In this document: positions 10,063 to 20,006 of the stretch, piece by piece
Layout of the letters: the number at the start of each line of letters is the position of its first letter
Position numbering within the stretch: the first letter of the stretch is position 1
Assembly: GCF_000506865.1 (NCBI RefSeq)
Contig: NZ_AYSV01000063.1
Coordinates: 1 to 64,000 of the forward strand
From: Pelistega indica
GTDB lineage: Bacteria > Pseudomonadota > Gammaproteobacteria > Burkholderiales > Burkholderiaceae_B
DNA: 64,000 nt
Reading direction: 5' to 3'
Position numbers and translations under genes: made by a program
Notes under the pieces: generated by a model
What the model was told of the DNA's origin: nothing
Databases searched by the model: none
The model's input: the letters and a program-made list of their open reading frames with translations, nothing else

Positions 10063-10624
10063 TTATTTTTTCGCATCTAATGCTTTAATAACACGGTCAG
10101 TAATATCAACTCGTGGGCTAACAGTTACCGCATCTTGTAAAATTAAATCATAATCTTCTTTTTCAGCAATATCTTTAATAGCTAAGTTAGCTTTTTCAAC
10201 GATAGTTGCAAACGCATCGTTACGTCGACGGTTAAAGTCTTCCTGAAACTCCCGACGTTTACGTTGTAAGTCCGTATCTAAATCAGTAAGTTCTCGCTGT
10301 GCTTTTGCACGATCACTATCTGACATTACTGGTGCATTTTTGTCAAATTTCTCATATTTTGCACGTAAATCACCTGCCAATTTTTGTAAATCAGCATCAC
10401 GTTTTTTGAACTCTTCTTCAATTTTCGCTTCAGCTGCTTTTGCTGGGCTAGACTCACGTAATAATTTTTCTAGTATTAACAAAACCAATTTTGATAGCTG
10501 TTGTAGCTTCCGTTGCTGCAGGAGCAGCTTTTTTCTCTTCAGCTGGTTTGATTTGTGCAAACACACTAGTAACACTTGATAAGCCTAAAGCTGTTACTAA
10601 AAGAGCTTTTGTAAATTGACTCAT
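10063..10624 (-). CDS. skp: Periplasmic chaperone OmpH/Skp, frameshifted after signal peptide
   Basis: Skp (OmpH), the periplasmic holdase for unfolded outer-membrane proteins. From the ATG at 10624 the frame gives a good signal peptide (MSQFTKALLVTALGL...SVFA), an alanine-rich spacer and IKIGFVNT, then a stop shortly after. One frame over, EKLLRESSPAKAAEAKIEEEF continues through the coiled-coil arms to the stop at 10063. Removing one base at about 10471 fuses NT to EKLLRES, the normal OmpH pattern. Without that repair the arms would lack both start and signal. It sits just after bamA and before lpxD, as in most proteobacteria. Confidence 0.88.
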
Positions 10625-10669
10625 TTTCAAAACCTTTAAAATAATTTATCTCAATAAAAAAATCGTTAA

Positions 10670-13033
10670 TTAGAATGATGTACCAATTTGGAATTGGAAT
10701 TGTTGTTTATCATCACCTTGTTTAGCATTTAATGGACGAGCATATGACAATTGTAATGGACCTAATGGTGAGTTCCATGATAGACCAATACCTGCAGAAT
10801 AACGCCATCCGCAAGGGTCTGTAACCACTGAGCCATAGGTAGAAGAGCCCGCAGTACACTTTTGTCCTCCAGTCACCCCTACTTTACCCGCATCTGCAAA
10901 CAAGAACCATCTCAAAGAGCGATCATTTTGTGTACCCGGGAATGGTAAAAATAACTGTGCATTCGCTAAGATACGTGTATTACCCCCTAAATAGTCACCA
11001 GAAAGGGTATCTCTTGGACCCAATGATGATCCCTCATAACCACGAACAGAACCAATACCACCTGCATATAAATTTTTAATCACAGGGAAATTATTCTTTG
11101 TACCATATGTTCTTCCCCAATCGGCTGCCACATTAAAGGCTAGCGTATAGTCTTTGCTTAATGGTAGATAATACTGCTGTTGCGCACTTAAGATATAGTA
11201 CTTCAAATCACCTACACTACCAACAGCATTTAAAGACGTTAGATAACCTTTTGTCGGAGCAATCGCACTATCTCTCGTGTCTTTCGTCCAACCAACGTTA
11301 AAAATCACAGAGTTAGTTTTTGCACCATATTGATCCACAAAGTCACGATAGGCTTGAGGGAATACATATCCAGCTGGCGGAAGCGTAATTTTGTTTTGTT
11401 CAAATGTGGCTCCCATAAAAATACGATCATTTTCAGAAATTGGGACACCAAAATTCATTCCAAAACCAATAGAACGAATTTTATAAGTATCCTCATCTTG
11501 GTCCAGAGATGAATTATAGGGTTTATCTAAACGATAATAGGCTGTTGTGGTACGGCTAATTCCACTGGTTGTCCAATATGGATCTGTATGTGTTAATACA
11601 ATATTACGATTATATTTAGACGTATTGAACGTTAATCCTAAATCTGTACCTGATCCGAAAATATTATCTTGACTAATCCCTGCTTGGAAAGATAATTTGT
11701 CCGATGAACCATATCCAACACCTAAGTTAATCATGCCTGTTGGTTTTTCTTTGACATCCACTTGAATATCTACCTGATCATCAGACCCCTCAACAGGGAC
11801 TTGAGAAATATTGACATCATTAAAATAACCTAGACGATCTATCCTATCTCGAGATGTAGCAACACGCGTACCGTCATACCAAGCCGCCTCAGCTTGGCGC
11901 ATCTCACGACGAATCACCTGATCTCTCGTGCGAACGTTACCACCTATATCAATACGACGAACATATATGCGTTTACCCGGCTCAACAAAGAAAACCAAAT
12001 CCACTTCTTGAGTACCTGCGACTGGTTGAGGAACAGGATTCACTTGTGCTAACGCATAACCAAGCTCGGCCAAACGCATACTTATCGCATTGGCTGTTTG
12101 ACGTGCCTTGGTAATATTAAATAGCTCCCCTGGTTTATTTTCAATCAAACCTTTCAGCTCTTCATTCATCCCTAACAAATCGCCTGCTACATTAACCTTA
12201 CGAATCGTATATGGCTTTCCTTCACTCACCGTCATATTGATACCAATATCTTCGAGATTTGGAGAAATACTCACCTGAGGGGTATCTACCTTAACATCAA
12301 GGTAGCCATAATCCATGTAATAATCACGAATTCTTTCCACATCAGCATTTAATGTTTCGCGTGAAAATTTATCTGTTCCTGTAAACCACGTCATAAATCC
12401 AGGAGTTGTTAAATTCATTTCGTCTTCTAGATCAGAAGATGAAATCGCCTTATTCCCAACAAAGTTAATCTCTCGAATTTTGGCAACTTTACCTTCATTA
12501 ACAAGGAAACTCACTCCAACACGATTATTTGGTAATGGCGTAATTGTTGGTTGAATATCAACACTATAATTACCTTTTAAAACGTATTGATTGCGTAATT
12601 CTGTTTTGGCTTTGTCTAATAGTGCTGGATCAAAGGCACGCCCTTCACCAAATCCAACAGCGCTTAAAGACTTAACGATATCATCACTTTTAAAAGCATT
12701 CATACCTTCAAAAATAACCGATGAAATAGTAGGACGCTCATCAACGGCAATATTAATCACCCTACCTTGAGTTGATATTTTTACATCATTAAATAAACCA
12801 GTGGCATATAATCGACGTAAAGAATCTGTTGCCATTTCTTGGGTAAACGTTTGCCCTACTTTGGCAGGAATATAACTAAACACCATACCCGGTTCAGTAC
12901 TTTTCAGACCAGTCACACGAATATCTTGAACCACAAAAGGTGAAAAGGCTGACGCCGTCATCGGAAGTGCTATAGCCGATATCAATGAGGCTAATACTGT
13001 TTTATTTAATTGTTTTAAGTGGCGAATAGTCAT
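10670..13033 (-). CDS. bamA: Outer-membrane assembly factor BamA
   Basis: BamA, 787 residues, the essential core of the beta-barrel assembly machine. A signal peptide (cleavage near SASA at ~29) is followed by five POTRA domains to about residue 430 (first one FVVQDIRVTGLKS) and a 16-strand beta-barrel. The loop-6 signature appears as SVRGYEGSSLGPRD (VRGY in place of VRGF). The chain ends FQFQIGTSF with the C-terminal aromatic expected of outer-membrane barrels. It lies between rseP and skp, so the sigma-E protease, the barrel machine and its chaperone are adjacent. Confidence 0.97.
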   Translation of the reverse strand: MTIRHLKQLNKTVLASLISAIALPMTASAFSPFVVQDIRVTGLKSTEPGMVFSYIPAKVGQTFTQEMATDSLRRLYATGLFNDVKISTQGRVINIAVDERPTISSVIFEGMNAFKSDDIVKSLSAVGFGEGRAFDPALLDKAKTELRNQYVLKGNYSVDIQPTITPLPNNRVGVSFLVNEGKVAKIREINFVGNKAISSSDLEDEMNLTTPGFMTWFTGTDKFSRETLNADVERIRDYYMDYGYLDVKVDTPQVSISPNLEDIGINMTVSEGKPYTIRKVNVAGDLLGMNEELKGLIENKPGELFNITKARQTANAISMRLAELGYALAQVNPVPQPVAGTQEVDLVFFVEPGKRIYVRRIDIGGNVRTRDQVIRREMRQAEAAWYDGTRVATSRDRIDRLGYFNDVNISQVPVEGSDDQVDIQVDVKEKPTGMINLGVGYGSSDKLSFQAGISQDNIFGSGTDLGLTFNTSKYNRNIVLTHTDPYWTTSGISRTTTAYYRLDKPYNSSLDQDEDTYKIRSIGFGMNFGVPISENDRIFMGATFEQNKITLPPAGYVFPQAYRDFVDQYGAKTNSVIFNVGWTKDTRDSAIAPTKGYLTSLNAVGSVGDLKYYILSAQQQYYLPLSKDYTLAFNVAADWGRTYGTKNNFPVIKNLYAGGIGSVRGYEGSSLGPRDTLSGDYLGGNTRILANAQLFLPFPGTQNDRSLRWFLFADAGKVGVTGGQKCTAGSSTYGSVVTDPCGWRYSAGIGLSWNSPLGPLQLSYARPLNAKQGDDKQQFQFQIGTSF

Positions 13034-13149
13034 TCGTACTTTCCTTGAAGATGAGTATCCATAGTTTAAGCAAGATATTTTAAGTCATAACAGCGATGTT
13101 TGTCAGTAAATTCAGTACTAATACCTAATAAACCTCTATGCAAAAGCCT

Positions 13150-14490
13150 CTAAGTAAAAATCCTTAAAATATCATTTGTAAAAGCAAAAATCATTAGCAT
13201 GAGTAAAAAGCCATATCCAATTCTCATTAAACCCTCTAAAACGGCGTCTGATAATGGCTTTCCACGCACTAATTCTACAAAATTGATTAGCATCTGTCCT
13301 CCATCTAACGCAGGTATTGGTAGTAAGTTTAACACCCCAATACTAATGCTAATCAGTGCAATAAACTGTATAAAATTCAATAAACCATTTTCAGCTACTT
13401 TACCTGAATAATCCGCAATGGTTAAGGGACCGCTAATATTTTTAAGAGACGCTTGCCCTGTCAACATTTTGAACATCATCTTTAATGAGAACCAAGCCGT
13501 ATCCCATGTTTTATTCATTGCCTTAGTAAACGCTTCTATTGGCGAATAAGCTACTTTAACTAATGGAAAATCTGCTCTAAATTCAGCATTAATTCTACCT
13601 TTAACCCCACCATCATTGACTTGTGGATTATCACTCTCAACAGCCACTGGAGTGATCGCCATAGAAATTTCCGTGCCATTTCTATTAACGAGTAAATTTA
13701 AAGTTTGATTAGGAGATTGCTGAATTTTTCCAATAACCTCATTAATTCCTAACTGATATTGTCCATCAATACCAATAATTTTATCACCTTGCTTTAAACC
13801 CGCTTTTTCTGCAGGACCGTCAGGAATAATCCGTTGAATGGTAGGTGGAGGAGATAACAACATTAACCCCTGCTCTTTCAGCCAATTGACTTCTTCCAGA
13901 TTTCCTTTAAAAGCAGTGGGATGTAACGTAATTGTTTTGATCGTATCTTGTTTAGTGTTGATAGTTAATTCTACTGCTTGGCCTAGCGTAAAAGGACCAA
14001 TCAACTCGTCCACAGCCTCAACCCAACTCTTAATAGCTTGACCATTAACAGCCACAATTTTATCTCCCTCTCTAATTCCACCTTGATAGGCAATTGTGGA
14101 TTGTTGAGGATTCGCTAAAATAGCTTCAGGTTGGTTTTCACCAACCATAAAAACACCTGTATAAAGAATGATGCCTAGTAAAAAACTAAAAAAAGGCCCC
14201 GCTGCATAAATGACTATTTTTTGAAACGCAGATTTTTCAGCAATAGACTCACCAATAGGATTATTAGGGATACGAGGCTCAGCTAATGGTTTTACATAAC
14301 CACCTAAAGGCAACATAGAAATCACCCATTCCGTTCCCTTTTTATCTTTTTTCTTAAATAAAACTTTGCCAAAACCCAACGAAAATCTTTCTACATAAAC
14401 ATGATAGAAACGGGCCGCAAAATAATGTCCGAATTCATGAAATACCACTACCACACTAATCGTAATGATAAACATTAATAAACTAAACAA
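13150..14490 (-). CDS. rseP: Site-2 zinc metalloprotease RseP
   Basis: RseP, 446 residues, the inner-membrane site-2 protease that cuts anti-sigma-E RseA after DegS and clears signal peptides. The zinc motif HEFGH is at residues 18-22 in the first membrane helix, and the second active-site motif NLLPIPALDGGQ in a C-terminal helix. Two PDZ domains lie between (around residues 120-215 and 215-300, with AGLKQGDKIIGIDG). It overlaps nothing and starts 2 bases after dxr ends, matching the dxr-rseP-bamA order. Confidence 0.96.
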   Translation of the reverse strand: MFSLLMFIITISVVVVFHEFGHYFAARFYHVYVERFSLGFGKVLFKKKDKKGTEWVISMLPLGGYVKPLAEPRIPNNPIGESIAEKSAFQKIVIYAAGPFFSFLLGIILYTGVFMVGENQPEAILANPQQSTIAYQGGIREGDKIVAVNGQAIKSWVEAVDELIGPFTLGQAVELTINTKQDTIKTITLHPTAFKGNLEEVNWLKEQGLMLLSPPPTIQRIIPDGPAEKAGLKQGDKIIGIDGQYQLGINEVIGKIQQSPNQTLNLLVNRNGTEISMAITPVAVESDNPQVNDGGVKGRINAEFRADFPLVKVAYSPIEAFTKAMNKTWDTAWFSLKMMFKMLTGQASLKNISGPLTIADYSGKVAENGLLNFIQFIALISISIGVLNLLPIPALDGGQMLINFVELVRGKPLSDAVLEGLMRIGYGFLLMLMIFAFTNDILRIFT

Positions 14491-14492
14491 TA

Positions 14493-15665
14493 CTATCCCC
14501 TCATGCTAGATTGTAAATGATGTCGAGTTTTTTCTCGCACTACCTTATCAAAAGCAATCACCTCATCAATATGATTTAAAGAAGGGATGGTAATTTGCTC
14601 AAGCATGGTTTCAATTGTTTTTGCAATATCCGTAAATCTAATCGATTTTTGCAAAAAATTCTCCACGGCTATTTCATTTGCTGCATTAAGAACAGTACAT
14701 GCCCCTCCACCCTCTTTCAAGGCGTCAAAAGCCAATCGTAAACAAGGATAACGCTTAAAATCAGGTGGCATAAAATCCAGTCTAGATAACCCTAGCAAAT
14801 CAAAACTAGCTGCATTATGTGAAATTCTCTCTGGATAGGCCAATGCGTATGAAATTGGAATACGCATATCATGGTGCCCCAATTGCGCTAATAAAGAGCC
14901 ATCAATAAACTGCACCATTGAATGCACAATACTTTGTGGATGAATGACTACCTCAATTTGCTCCACCGATAAATCAAAAAGCCATTTCGCTTCAATAACT
15001 TCCAGACCTTTGTTCACCATCGTAGCAGAATCCACAGATATTTTTCTTCCCATTGACCAATTAGGATGCTTACACGCCTGTTCAGGGGTAACACTTTCTA
15101 ACTCTGCAAGCGTTTTCTCTCTAAAAGGACCACCAGATGCCGTAACAATCACTTTTTGTAAGTATTTTTTAGGGTTTTCTGCTGGTAAACATTGAAAAAT
15201 AGCATTGTGTTCACTATCTAATGGCAATAAGGTGGCGTTATGCTGTACAACTGCATCCATAAATAATGCCCCAGCACTGACTAAAACCTCTTTATTAGCT
15301 AATAAAATACGTTTACCAGCACACGCTGCCGCATAAGCACTTTTTAAACCAGCCGCTCCTACAATAGCACATACAACCGTATCAACTTCATTGTCCTGTG
15401 CTGTTGTACACAACCCCTCTTGTCCCAATCTAATCTCTGGCTGACAAGACTTACCAGCATGAATTTGTTTAAATGTTTTTAATGCATTTTCATCAGGCAA
15501 TATAAGCACTTTAGGGCAAAATTTTTGCGTTAATAAACTAAGTTTTTCTAATTGCGAAAATGCACTTAACGCATAAATCTTATATTTTTCTGGATGACTG
15601 GCAATAATATCCAAGGTACTATCACCTATAGACCCTGTAGCACCAAAAACAACAATAGATTGCAT
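14493..15665 (-). CDS. dxr: 1-deoxy-D-xylulose 5-phosphate reductoisomerase
   Basis: Dxr (IspC), 390 residues. It makes 2-C-methyl-D-erythritol 4-phosphate, the committed step of the MEP isoprenoid pathway, using NADPH and a divalent metal. The NADPH motif GATGSIGDSTLDII is at the N-terminus. The metal/substrate block is LLPLDSEHNAIFQCL, then ASGGPFREK, HPNWSMGRKISVDSATMVNKG and VVIHPQSIVHSMV. It starts at the ATG at 15665, directly behind the cdsA stop. The pathway feeds UppS two genes upstream. Confidence 0.97.
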   Translation of the reverse strand: MQSIVVFGATGSIGDSTLDIIASHPEKYKIYALSAFSQLEKLSLLTQKFCPKVLILPDENALKTFKQIHAGKSCQPEIRLGQEGLCTTAQDNEVDTVVCAIVGAAGLKSAYAAACAGKRILLANKEVLVSAGALFMDAVVQHNATLLPLDSEHNAIFQCLPAENPKKYLQKVIVTASGGPFREKTLAELESVTPEQACKHPNWSMGRKISVDSATMVNKGLEVIEAKWLFDLSVEQIEVVIHPQSIVHSMVQFIDGSLLAQLGHHDMRIPISYALAYPERISHNAASFDLLGLSRLDFMPPDFKRYPCLRLAFDALKEGGGACTVLNAANEIAVENFLQKSIRFTDIAKTIETMLEQITIPSLNHIDEVIAFDKVVREKTRHHLQSSMRG

Positions 15666-15668
15666 AAT

Positions 15669-16582
15669 TTAGATTACATAAAAAATAAAAATAAACGCCA
15701 TTGCTATTGGACTTACCGCCAAAACAGAATCCAATCTATCCCAAAAACCACCATGACCAGGCAATAAATGACTTGAATCTTTAACACTAGCACGTCTTTT
15801 TAATAAAGACTCATATAAATCACCAAAAATAGATAACACAGCCATAGCAAGACCCACACCTACAGCACCAATCAGCCCTATATGTTGAGTAATAAGCGAA
15901 GAAAAAGTATTATCAATATAGGCACTGACGATCATCCAAATAGCCGCACTTGACACACCACAAATGGCTCCAGAACGTGTTTTTCCTGGGCTAATAGCTG
16001 GGGCTAATTTAGAGCCACCAAAAAGATCTTCCCCCAAAATAGGCAAAAATATCGGCGCACCAAATAATAATTAGAAAACTGAATAAAAACCACGCCCCAA
16101 AAAACAAATAACTTAGCAAGATACTCGCCCACGTGGTAATTACAGCAAATACAGCAAAAACACTATGAAATATACTATTATTCACCACCTGTGTTTTGGC
16201 TTGATATAACACCATAGGAATGATGAATAGCCATACAAAGCTCACAAAAAAAGGACAACATCATCAACACAGAAAAAGTGACTGTAGGCCATGGATTTGC
16301 TTGAAAAGATTTGATATCAGTGAGAGTACTCAAAAGATTTTCATTACCATTTTGCAATAATACAAAATACATGAGAATAAACAAGACAAACACTACCAAC
16401 GATATAGCACCTGCTATTGTTTTTTTAGATTGATTGTTTAAAGAAATCCGTAACCACTCATACAATGTTATCGCAGAAGCAATAGAGATAAATAAAGCAA
16501 AATACAATGGGTTGCTTAGCGACATGACTGTTGCTAAAAGTGCAATCAGTACAATTGCGGTAATAATTCTAGGAATTAACAT
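15669..16582 (-). CDS. cdsA: Phosphatidate cytidylyltransferase CdsA, two frameshifts
   Basis: CdsA makes CDP-diacylglycerol, precursor of all major phospholipids, in the inner membrane. The true start is the ATG at 16582 (MLIPRIITAIVLIALL), 3 bases after the repaired uppS stop. The protein is spread over three frames. Frame 1 ends in VLMMLSFF. An extra base in the A7 run at 16246-16252 shifts to VSFVWLFIIPMVLYQ. A second shift at or near the C5 run at 16031-16035 moves from ADIFAYFGG to LFGGSKLAPAISPGKTRSG, the family signature region. With both bases removed a normal CdsA of about 300 residues with multiple membrane helices results. As CdsA is essential in known bacteria, sequencing indels are the likely cause. 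Confidence 0.85.
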
Positions 16583-16584
16583 AA

Positions 16585-17339
16585 TTATGAGTCTAGTTGA
16601 GCCGAGGTACGTCCAAAACGTCGTTCGCGTTGAGCATACCAAGTGATAGCCGCTTCAAAATCAGCCGTTGAAAAATCTGGCCAGTAGGTATCCGTAAAAT
16701 ACAGTTCGGTATAAGCTAATTGCCAAATCAAAAAGTTTGAGATTCGAATCTCTCCCCTGTTCGAATAAATAAATCAGGCTCAGGAGCATAAGACATTGAT
16801 AAGAAAGGGGTTATTTCATTTTCAGAAATAACATCATCGAGTGCAACTTGCTTAGCAAGTCTCGTTTTGATCACTTGTTGCATCGCTTGCAAAATATCCC
16901 ATCTACCACCATAGTTGGCACAAATAGTCAAGGTAAGCCCTGTATTTTGATGTGTCAAATGCTCAGCTTCTTGAATAAGCTTGCCTAAATTATCCCCGAA
17001 TGGTTCAAGATCTCCAACCACTTTTAAACGGATATTATGCTTATTGAGCTTCACTACTTCTTTTTGCAAAGCCTTTACAAATAGCTTCATGAGAAGGCTA
17101 ACCTCCTCTTCTGGGCGACGCCAATTTTCTGAACTAAATGCAAACAAAGTTAAATATGGAATATTTTCTCTCGCACATAATTCCACTGCTCTACGGACAG
17201 CTTGTACACCTCGTATATGACCTGCCGTACGAGGAAGTTTGCGTGAGGTCGCCCAACGACCGTTGCCATCCATAATGATGGCAACATGTCGTGGTTTTGC
17301 AGAAACCTCCGGAACGTTTTGAGTAGAGCTAACTATCAT
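16585..17339 (-). CDS. uppS: Undecaprenyl diphosphate synthase, frameshifted
   Basis: UppS, the cis-prenyltransferase that builds the C55 carrier for peptidoglycan and O-antigen. The N-terminal active-site block [11 protein letters not shown] is intact, with [23 protein letters not shown] and [11 protein letters not shown]. The open frame stops at 16728 after DLFIRTG. One frame over, [19 protein letters not shown] continues through [11 protein letters not shown] to the TAA at 16585-16587. Adding one G to the GGGG run (CCCC at 16754-16757 on the plus strand) restores [11 protein letters not shown], giving about 251 residues. The gene is normally essential, so the shift is probably a base-calling error. 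It leads directly into cdsA and follows frr by 6 bases. Confidence 0.88.
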
Positions 17340-17345
17340 TAAGGC

Positions 17346-17906
17346 TTATACCTTCATGATTTCAGCTTCTTTTTCTGCCACTAACTTATCAATTTCTGCG
17401 ACATATTTATCCGTCATTTTTTGAATAACATCCTGTGTACGACGCTCATCATCTTCAGAAATTTCTTTGTCTTTTAGTAAACGTTTTAGGGCATCATTAC
17501 CATCACGACGCAAATTACGAACAGCCACTTTTGCGTCTTCACCCTCTGAACGCACAACTTTGGTCAAATCACGACGTCGCTCTTCCGTTAACGGTGGCAT
17601 TGGGACACGAATAGACTCACTCATACCAACGGGGTTTAAGCCTAAGTCAGACTCACGAATCGCTTTTTCAATTGGACCAGCCATGTTTTTTTCCCATGGT
17701 TGAACATTTAATGTCCTAGCATCAATCACTGTAACATTAGCAACCTGTCCGACTGGCACCATAGAACCATAATAGTCCACTGTTACATGGTCTAAAATAC
17801 CAGCATGTGCACGTCCTGTACGGATTTTTGAGAGATTACCCTTAAGATTTTCAATCGATTTACCCATACGAGTTTCTGTTGATTTTGTAATTTCAGAAAT
17901 ACTCAT
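17346..17906 (-). CDS. frr: Ribosome recycling factor
   Basis: RRF, 186 residues, the usual length. With EF-G it splits the post-termination 70S ribosome. The three-helix bundle and the hinge domain are recognisable: [59 protein letters not shown] and the C-terminal helix with the [14 protein letters not shown] end. It follows pyrH by 37 bases and precedes uppS. Confidence 0.98.
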   Translation of the reverse strand: MSISEITKSTETRMGKSIENLKGNLSKIRTGRAHAGILDHVTVDYYGSMVPVGQVANVTVIDARTLNVQPWEKNMAGPIEKAIRESDLGLNPVGMSESIRVPMPPLTEERRRDLTKVVRSEGEDAKVAVRNLRRDGNDALKRLLKDKEISEDDERRTQDVIQKMTDKYVAEIDKLVAEKEAEIMKV

Positions 17907-17943
17907 TATTAACCTTTCAAGTTTAAATTGATTTATGTTTAAA

Positions 17944-18657
17944 TTAAATATGAACTAACGTACCTTCATCTTCACCTGCTACTGCACGTTTTAGTGCACC
18001 AGGTTTGTTGATAGAAAATACATTGATTGGTAATTTTTGATCACGACACAAAGCAAAGGCTGTAGCATCCATCACTTCAAGACGTTTACTAATCGCTTCG
18101 TCAAATGTGATACGAGAATAACGTGTTGCATTTGGATCTTTTTTAGGATCTGCTGTGTAGATACCATCAACTTTAGTTGCTTTTAGAACGATTTCAACAC
18201 CCATCTCAGCACCACGCAAAGCAGCAGCAGTATCAGTTGTAAAGAAAGGATTACCTGTCCCTGCCGCAAAAATGACTACTTTTTTCTCTTCTAGATAACG
18301 TAATGCTTTCGGGCGAATATATGGTTCTACTACTTGATCAATATTCAAAGCAGACTGAACGCGCGCTACGACACCATGATTTTTTAACGCATCTTGTAAA
18401 GCTAAGGCATTCATCACAGTCGCTAGCATACCCATATAATCTGCTGTTGCACGATCCATTCCCTGAGCACCGGGGGCAATACCACGGAAAATATTGCCAC
18501 CACCGATAACAATAGCTAACTCAACACCCTGTTTCGCTACCTCTGCAATTTCTTCAGTCATTCTTATAATAGTTGCACGATTAATACCGAATGCGTCCTC
18601 ACCCATCAATGCTTCACCAGAAAGCTTAAGTAATACACGTTTATAAGAAATAGCCAT
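17944..18657 (-). CDS. pyrH: Uridylate kinase
   Basis: PyrH, 237 residues, the bacterial hexameric UMP kinase of the amino-acid kinase fold, making UDP for RNA, DNA and sugar-nucleotide synthesis. Marks are [16 protein letters not shown] at the N-terminus, [42 protein letters not shown] and [12 protein letters not shown]. It begins at the ATG at 18657 and has its own 338-base upstream gap containing the tsf terminator, so pyrH-frr-uppS-cdsA is probably a separate transcription unit from rpsB-tsf. Confidence 0.97.
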   Translation of the reverse strand: MAISYKRVLLKLSGEALMGEDAFGINRATIIRMTEEIAEVAKQGVELAIVIGGGNIFRGIAPGAQGMDRATADYMGMLATVMNALALQDALKNHGVVARVQSALNIDQVVEPYIRPKALRYLEEKKVVIFAAGTGNPFFTTDTAAALRGAEMGVEIVLKATKVDGIYTADPKKDPNATRYSRITFDEAISKRLEVMDATAFALCRDQKLPINVFSINKPGALKRAVAGEDEGTLVHI

Positions 18658-18995
18658 GGTTTGAATCCCTTGAAAGAAAATAATCGCTATTTTAACAATT
18701 TTATGACATCAATTCAGCCCAAAAGAGTGCATTAGTGAATGAAAACAGCTGATTTTTGTATTTCAGCGTGTAATTATTCTCTCCACTCTTGATTTCTCAT
18801 AAACTCATTATTGCTAAACTGTTTATAGCACACAAAGCCACCTACTTCTGCAGAAGACTGGAAGATATTTTTTAAAAAATATACAAAAAATCAACCCTCT
18901 ATTTATAAAATAGAGGGTTAAAATATAGCTAAATCTTTATTTTAACTTTGACGAACTTTTTTTAGCATAGGCTAAAAATTTCATGCACCAAAGAA
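18658..18995. other. Intergenic region pyrH / tsf
   Basis: 338 bases without a gene. The tsf-proximal part contains a strong minus-strand terminator (18887-18919). The pyrH-proximal part should hold the pyrH promoter (AT-rich, TTGTTAAAATAG about 40 bases ahead of pyrH on the minus strand), but no -10/-35 pair is good enough to call. No short conserved ORF was recognised. Confidence 0.6.
18887..18919 (-). terminator. Intrinsic terminator after tsf
   Basis: A perfect 12-base stem (AACCCTCTATTT / AAATAGAGGGTT) at 18893-18919 with a 3-base loop, followed on the minus strand by GATTTTTTG. It sits 77 bases downstream of the tsf stop and ends the rpsB-tsf transcript. Confidence 0.85.
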
Positions 18996-19871
18996 TTATT
19001 TAGCTTGAGTCATTGAGGCAACTTCAGCAGCAAAGTCTGTTGTCGCTTTCTCAATACCTTCACCAACGATAAATAAAGCAAAACTTTGAACAGCTGCTTT
19101 TTTCTCTTTAAGCATTTGCTCTACGCTTAATTTATCATTTTTAACGAAAGGTTGATTTAATAGAGTAACTTCTTTTAAGAATTTAGCCACAGATCCTTCA
19201 ACCATTTTTTCAACAATTTCAGCTGGCTTACCAGATTCAGCGGCTTTTTGAGAAGCTACTGAACGTTCTTTTTCGATATCCTCAGCAGAAACGCCTGTTT
19301 GATCTAATGCTTTTGGCTTAGTTGCAGCTACATGCATTGCCACATCTTTACCAACCTCTGCATCACCAGAGTACTCAACAAGAACGCCAATACGACCACC
19401 ATGGCTATAACTAGCAATACTGTTTGGTGTATCAATACGTTGGAAACGGCGAATTGAAATATTTTCACCAATTTTACCCACTAGAGCAGCACGTGTTGTT
19501 TCTACTGTACCTTCACCGAAAGCTAAATCAGCTAACGCAGCTACATCAGCAGGTTTAGCTTCAGCAATTTTCTTAGCTAATGAATTAACAAAATTAATGA
19601 AATCATCTTGTTTTGCAACAAAGTCAGTTTCGCAGTTTACTTCAACAACAGCACCAGATTTTGCATTATCAGAAACAAATAAACCAACAAGACCTTCTGC
19701 TGTAACGCGGCTAGCTACTTTGCTGGCTTTGTTACCTAACTTAACACGAAGAATTTCTTCTGCACGCGCTAAATCACCCTCTGCTTCTACTAATGCTTTT
19801 TTACACTCCATCATAGGAGCATCAGTTTTTTCACGTAATTCGCGAACCATTGCAGCGCTAATTTCAGCCAT
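18996..19871 (-). CDS. tsf: Elongation factor Ts
   Basis: EF-Ts, 291 residues, the guanine-nucleotide exchange factor of EF-Tu. The start is the ATG at 19871 with GGAGAA seven bases upstream; the longer open frame to 19940 covers the intercistronic leader and is not coding. The N-terminal UBA-like domain reads [20 protein letters not shown], followed by the core [10 protein letters not shown] region where EF-Ts contacts EF-Tu, and the C-terminal module [16 protein letters not shown]. It is cotranscribed with rpsB across a 135-base gap that contains a terminator-like hairpin. Confidence 0.97.
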   Translation of the reverse strand: MAEISAAMVRELREKTDAPMMECKKALVEAEGDLARAEEILRVKLGNKASKVASRVTAEGLVGLFVSDNAKSGAVVEVNCETDFVAKQDDFINFVNSLAKKIAEAKPADVAALADLAFGEGTVETTRAALVGKIGENISIRRFQRIDTPNSIASYSHGGRIGVLVEYSGDAEVGKDVAMHVAATKPKALDQTGVSAEDIEKERSVASQKAAESGKPAEIVEKMVEGSVAKFLKEVTLLNQPFVKNDKLSVEQMLKEKKAAVQSFALFIVGEGIEKATTDFAAEVASMTQAK

Positions 19872-19921
19872 GTTTTCTCCAAATTTAAATAAATGACTCA
19901 ATAATTGAGCCGTAATCAATC

Positions 19922-19968
19922 TATAAAAATAAAGTCGCACTCAAGTATATACTCTCAGCGACTTTATT
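19922..19968 (-). terminator. Terminator-like hairpin between rpsB and tsf
   Basis: A perfect 11-base stem (AATAAAGTCGC at 19928-19938, GCGACTTTATT at 19958-19968) with a 19-base loop, followed on the minus strand by TTTATAG after the stem. It lies in the rpsB-tsf gap and may act as a partial terminator or processing site that sets the S2 to EF-Ts ratio. The T-tract is short, so full termination is not expected. Confidence 0.6.
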
Positions 19969-20006
19969 ATAAAAACTCTCGTTTACACTAAAACGACAGT
20001 ACTCAC

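Noticed and set aside
19872-19940. An N-terminal extension of EF-Ts
   Set aside because: The extension covers the intercistronic hairpin region, and the ATG at 19871 has a proper ribosome-binding site and matches the family start.
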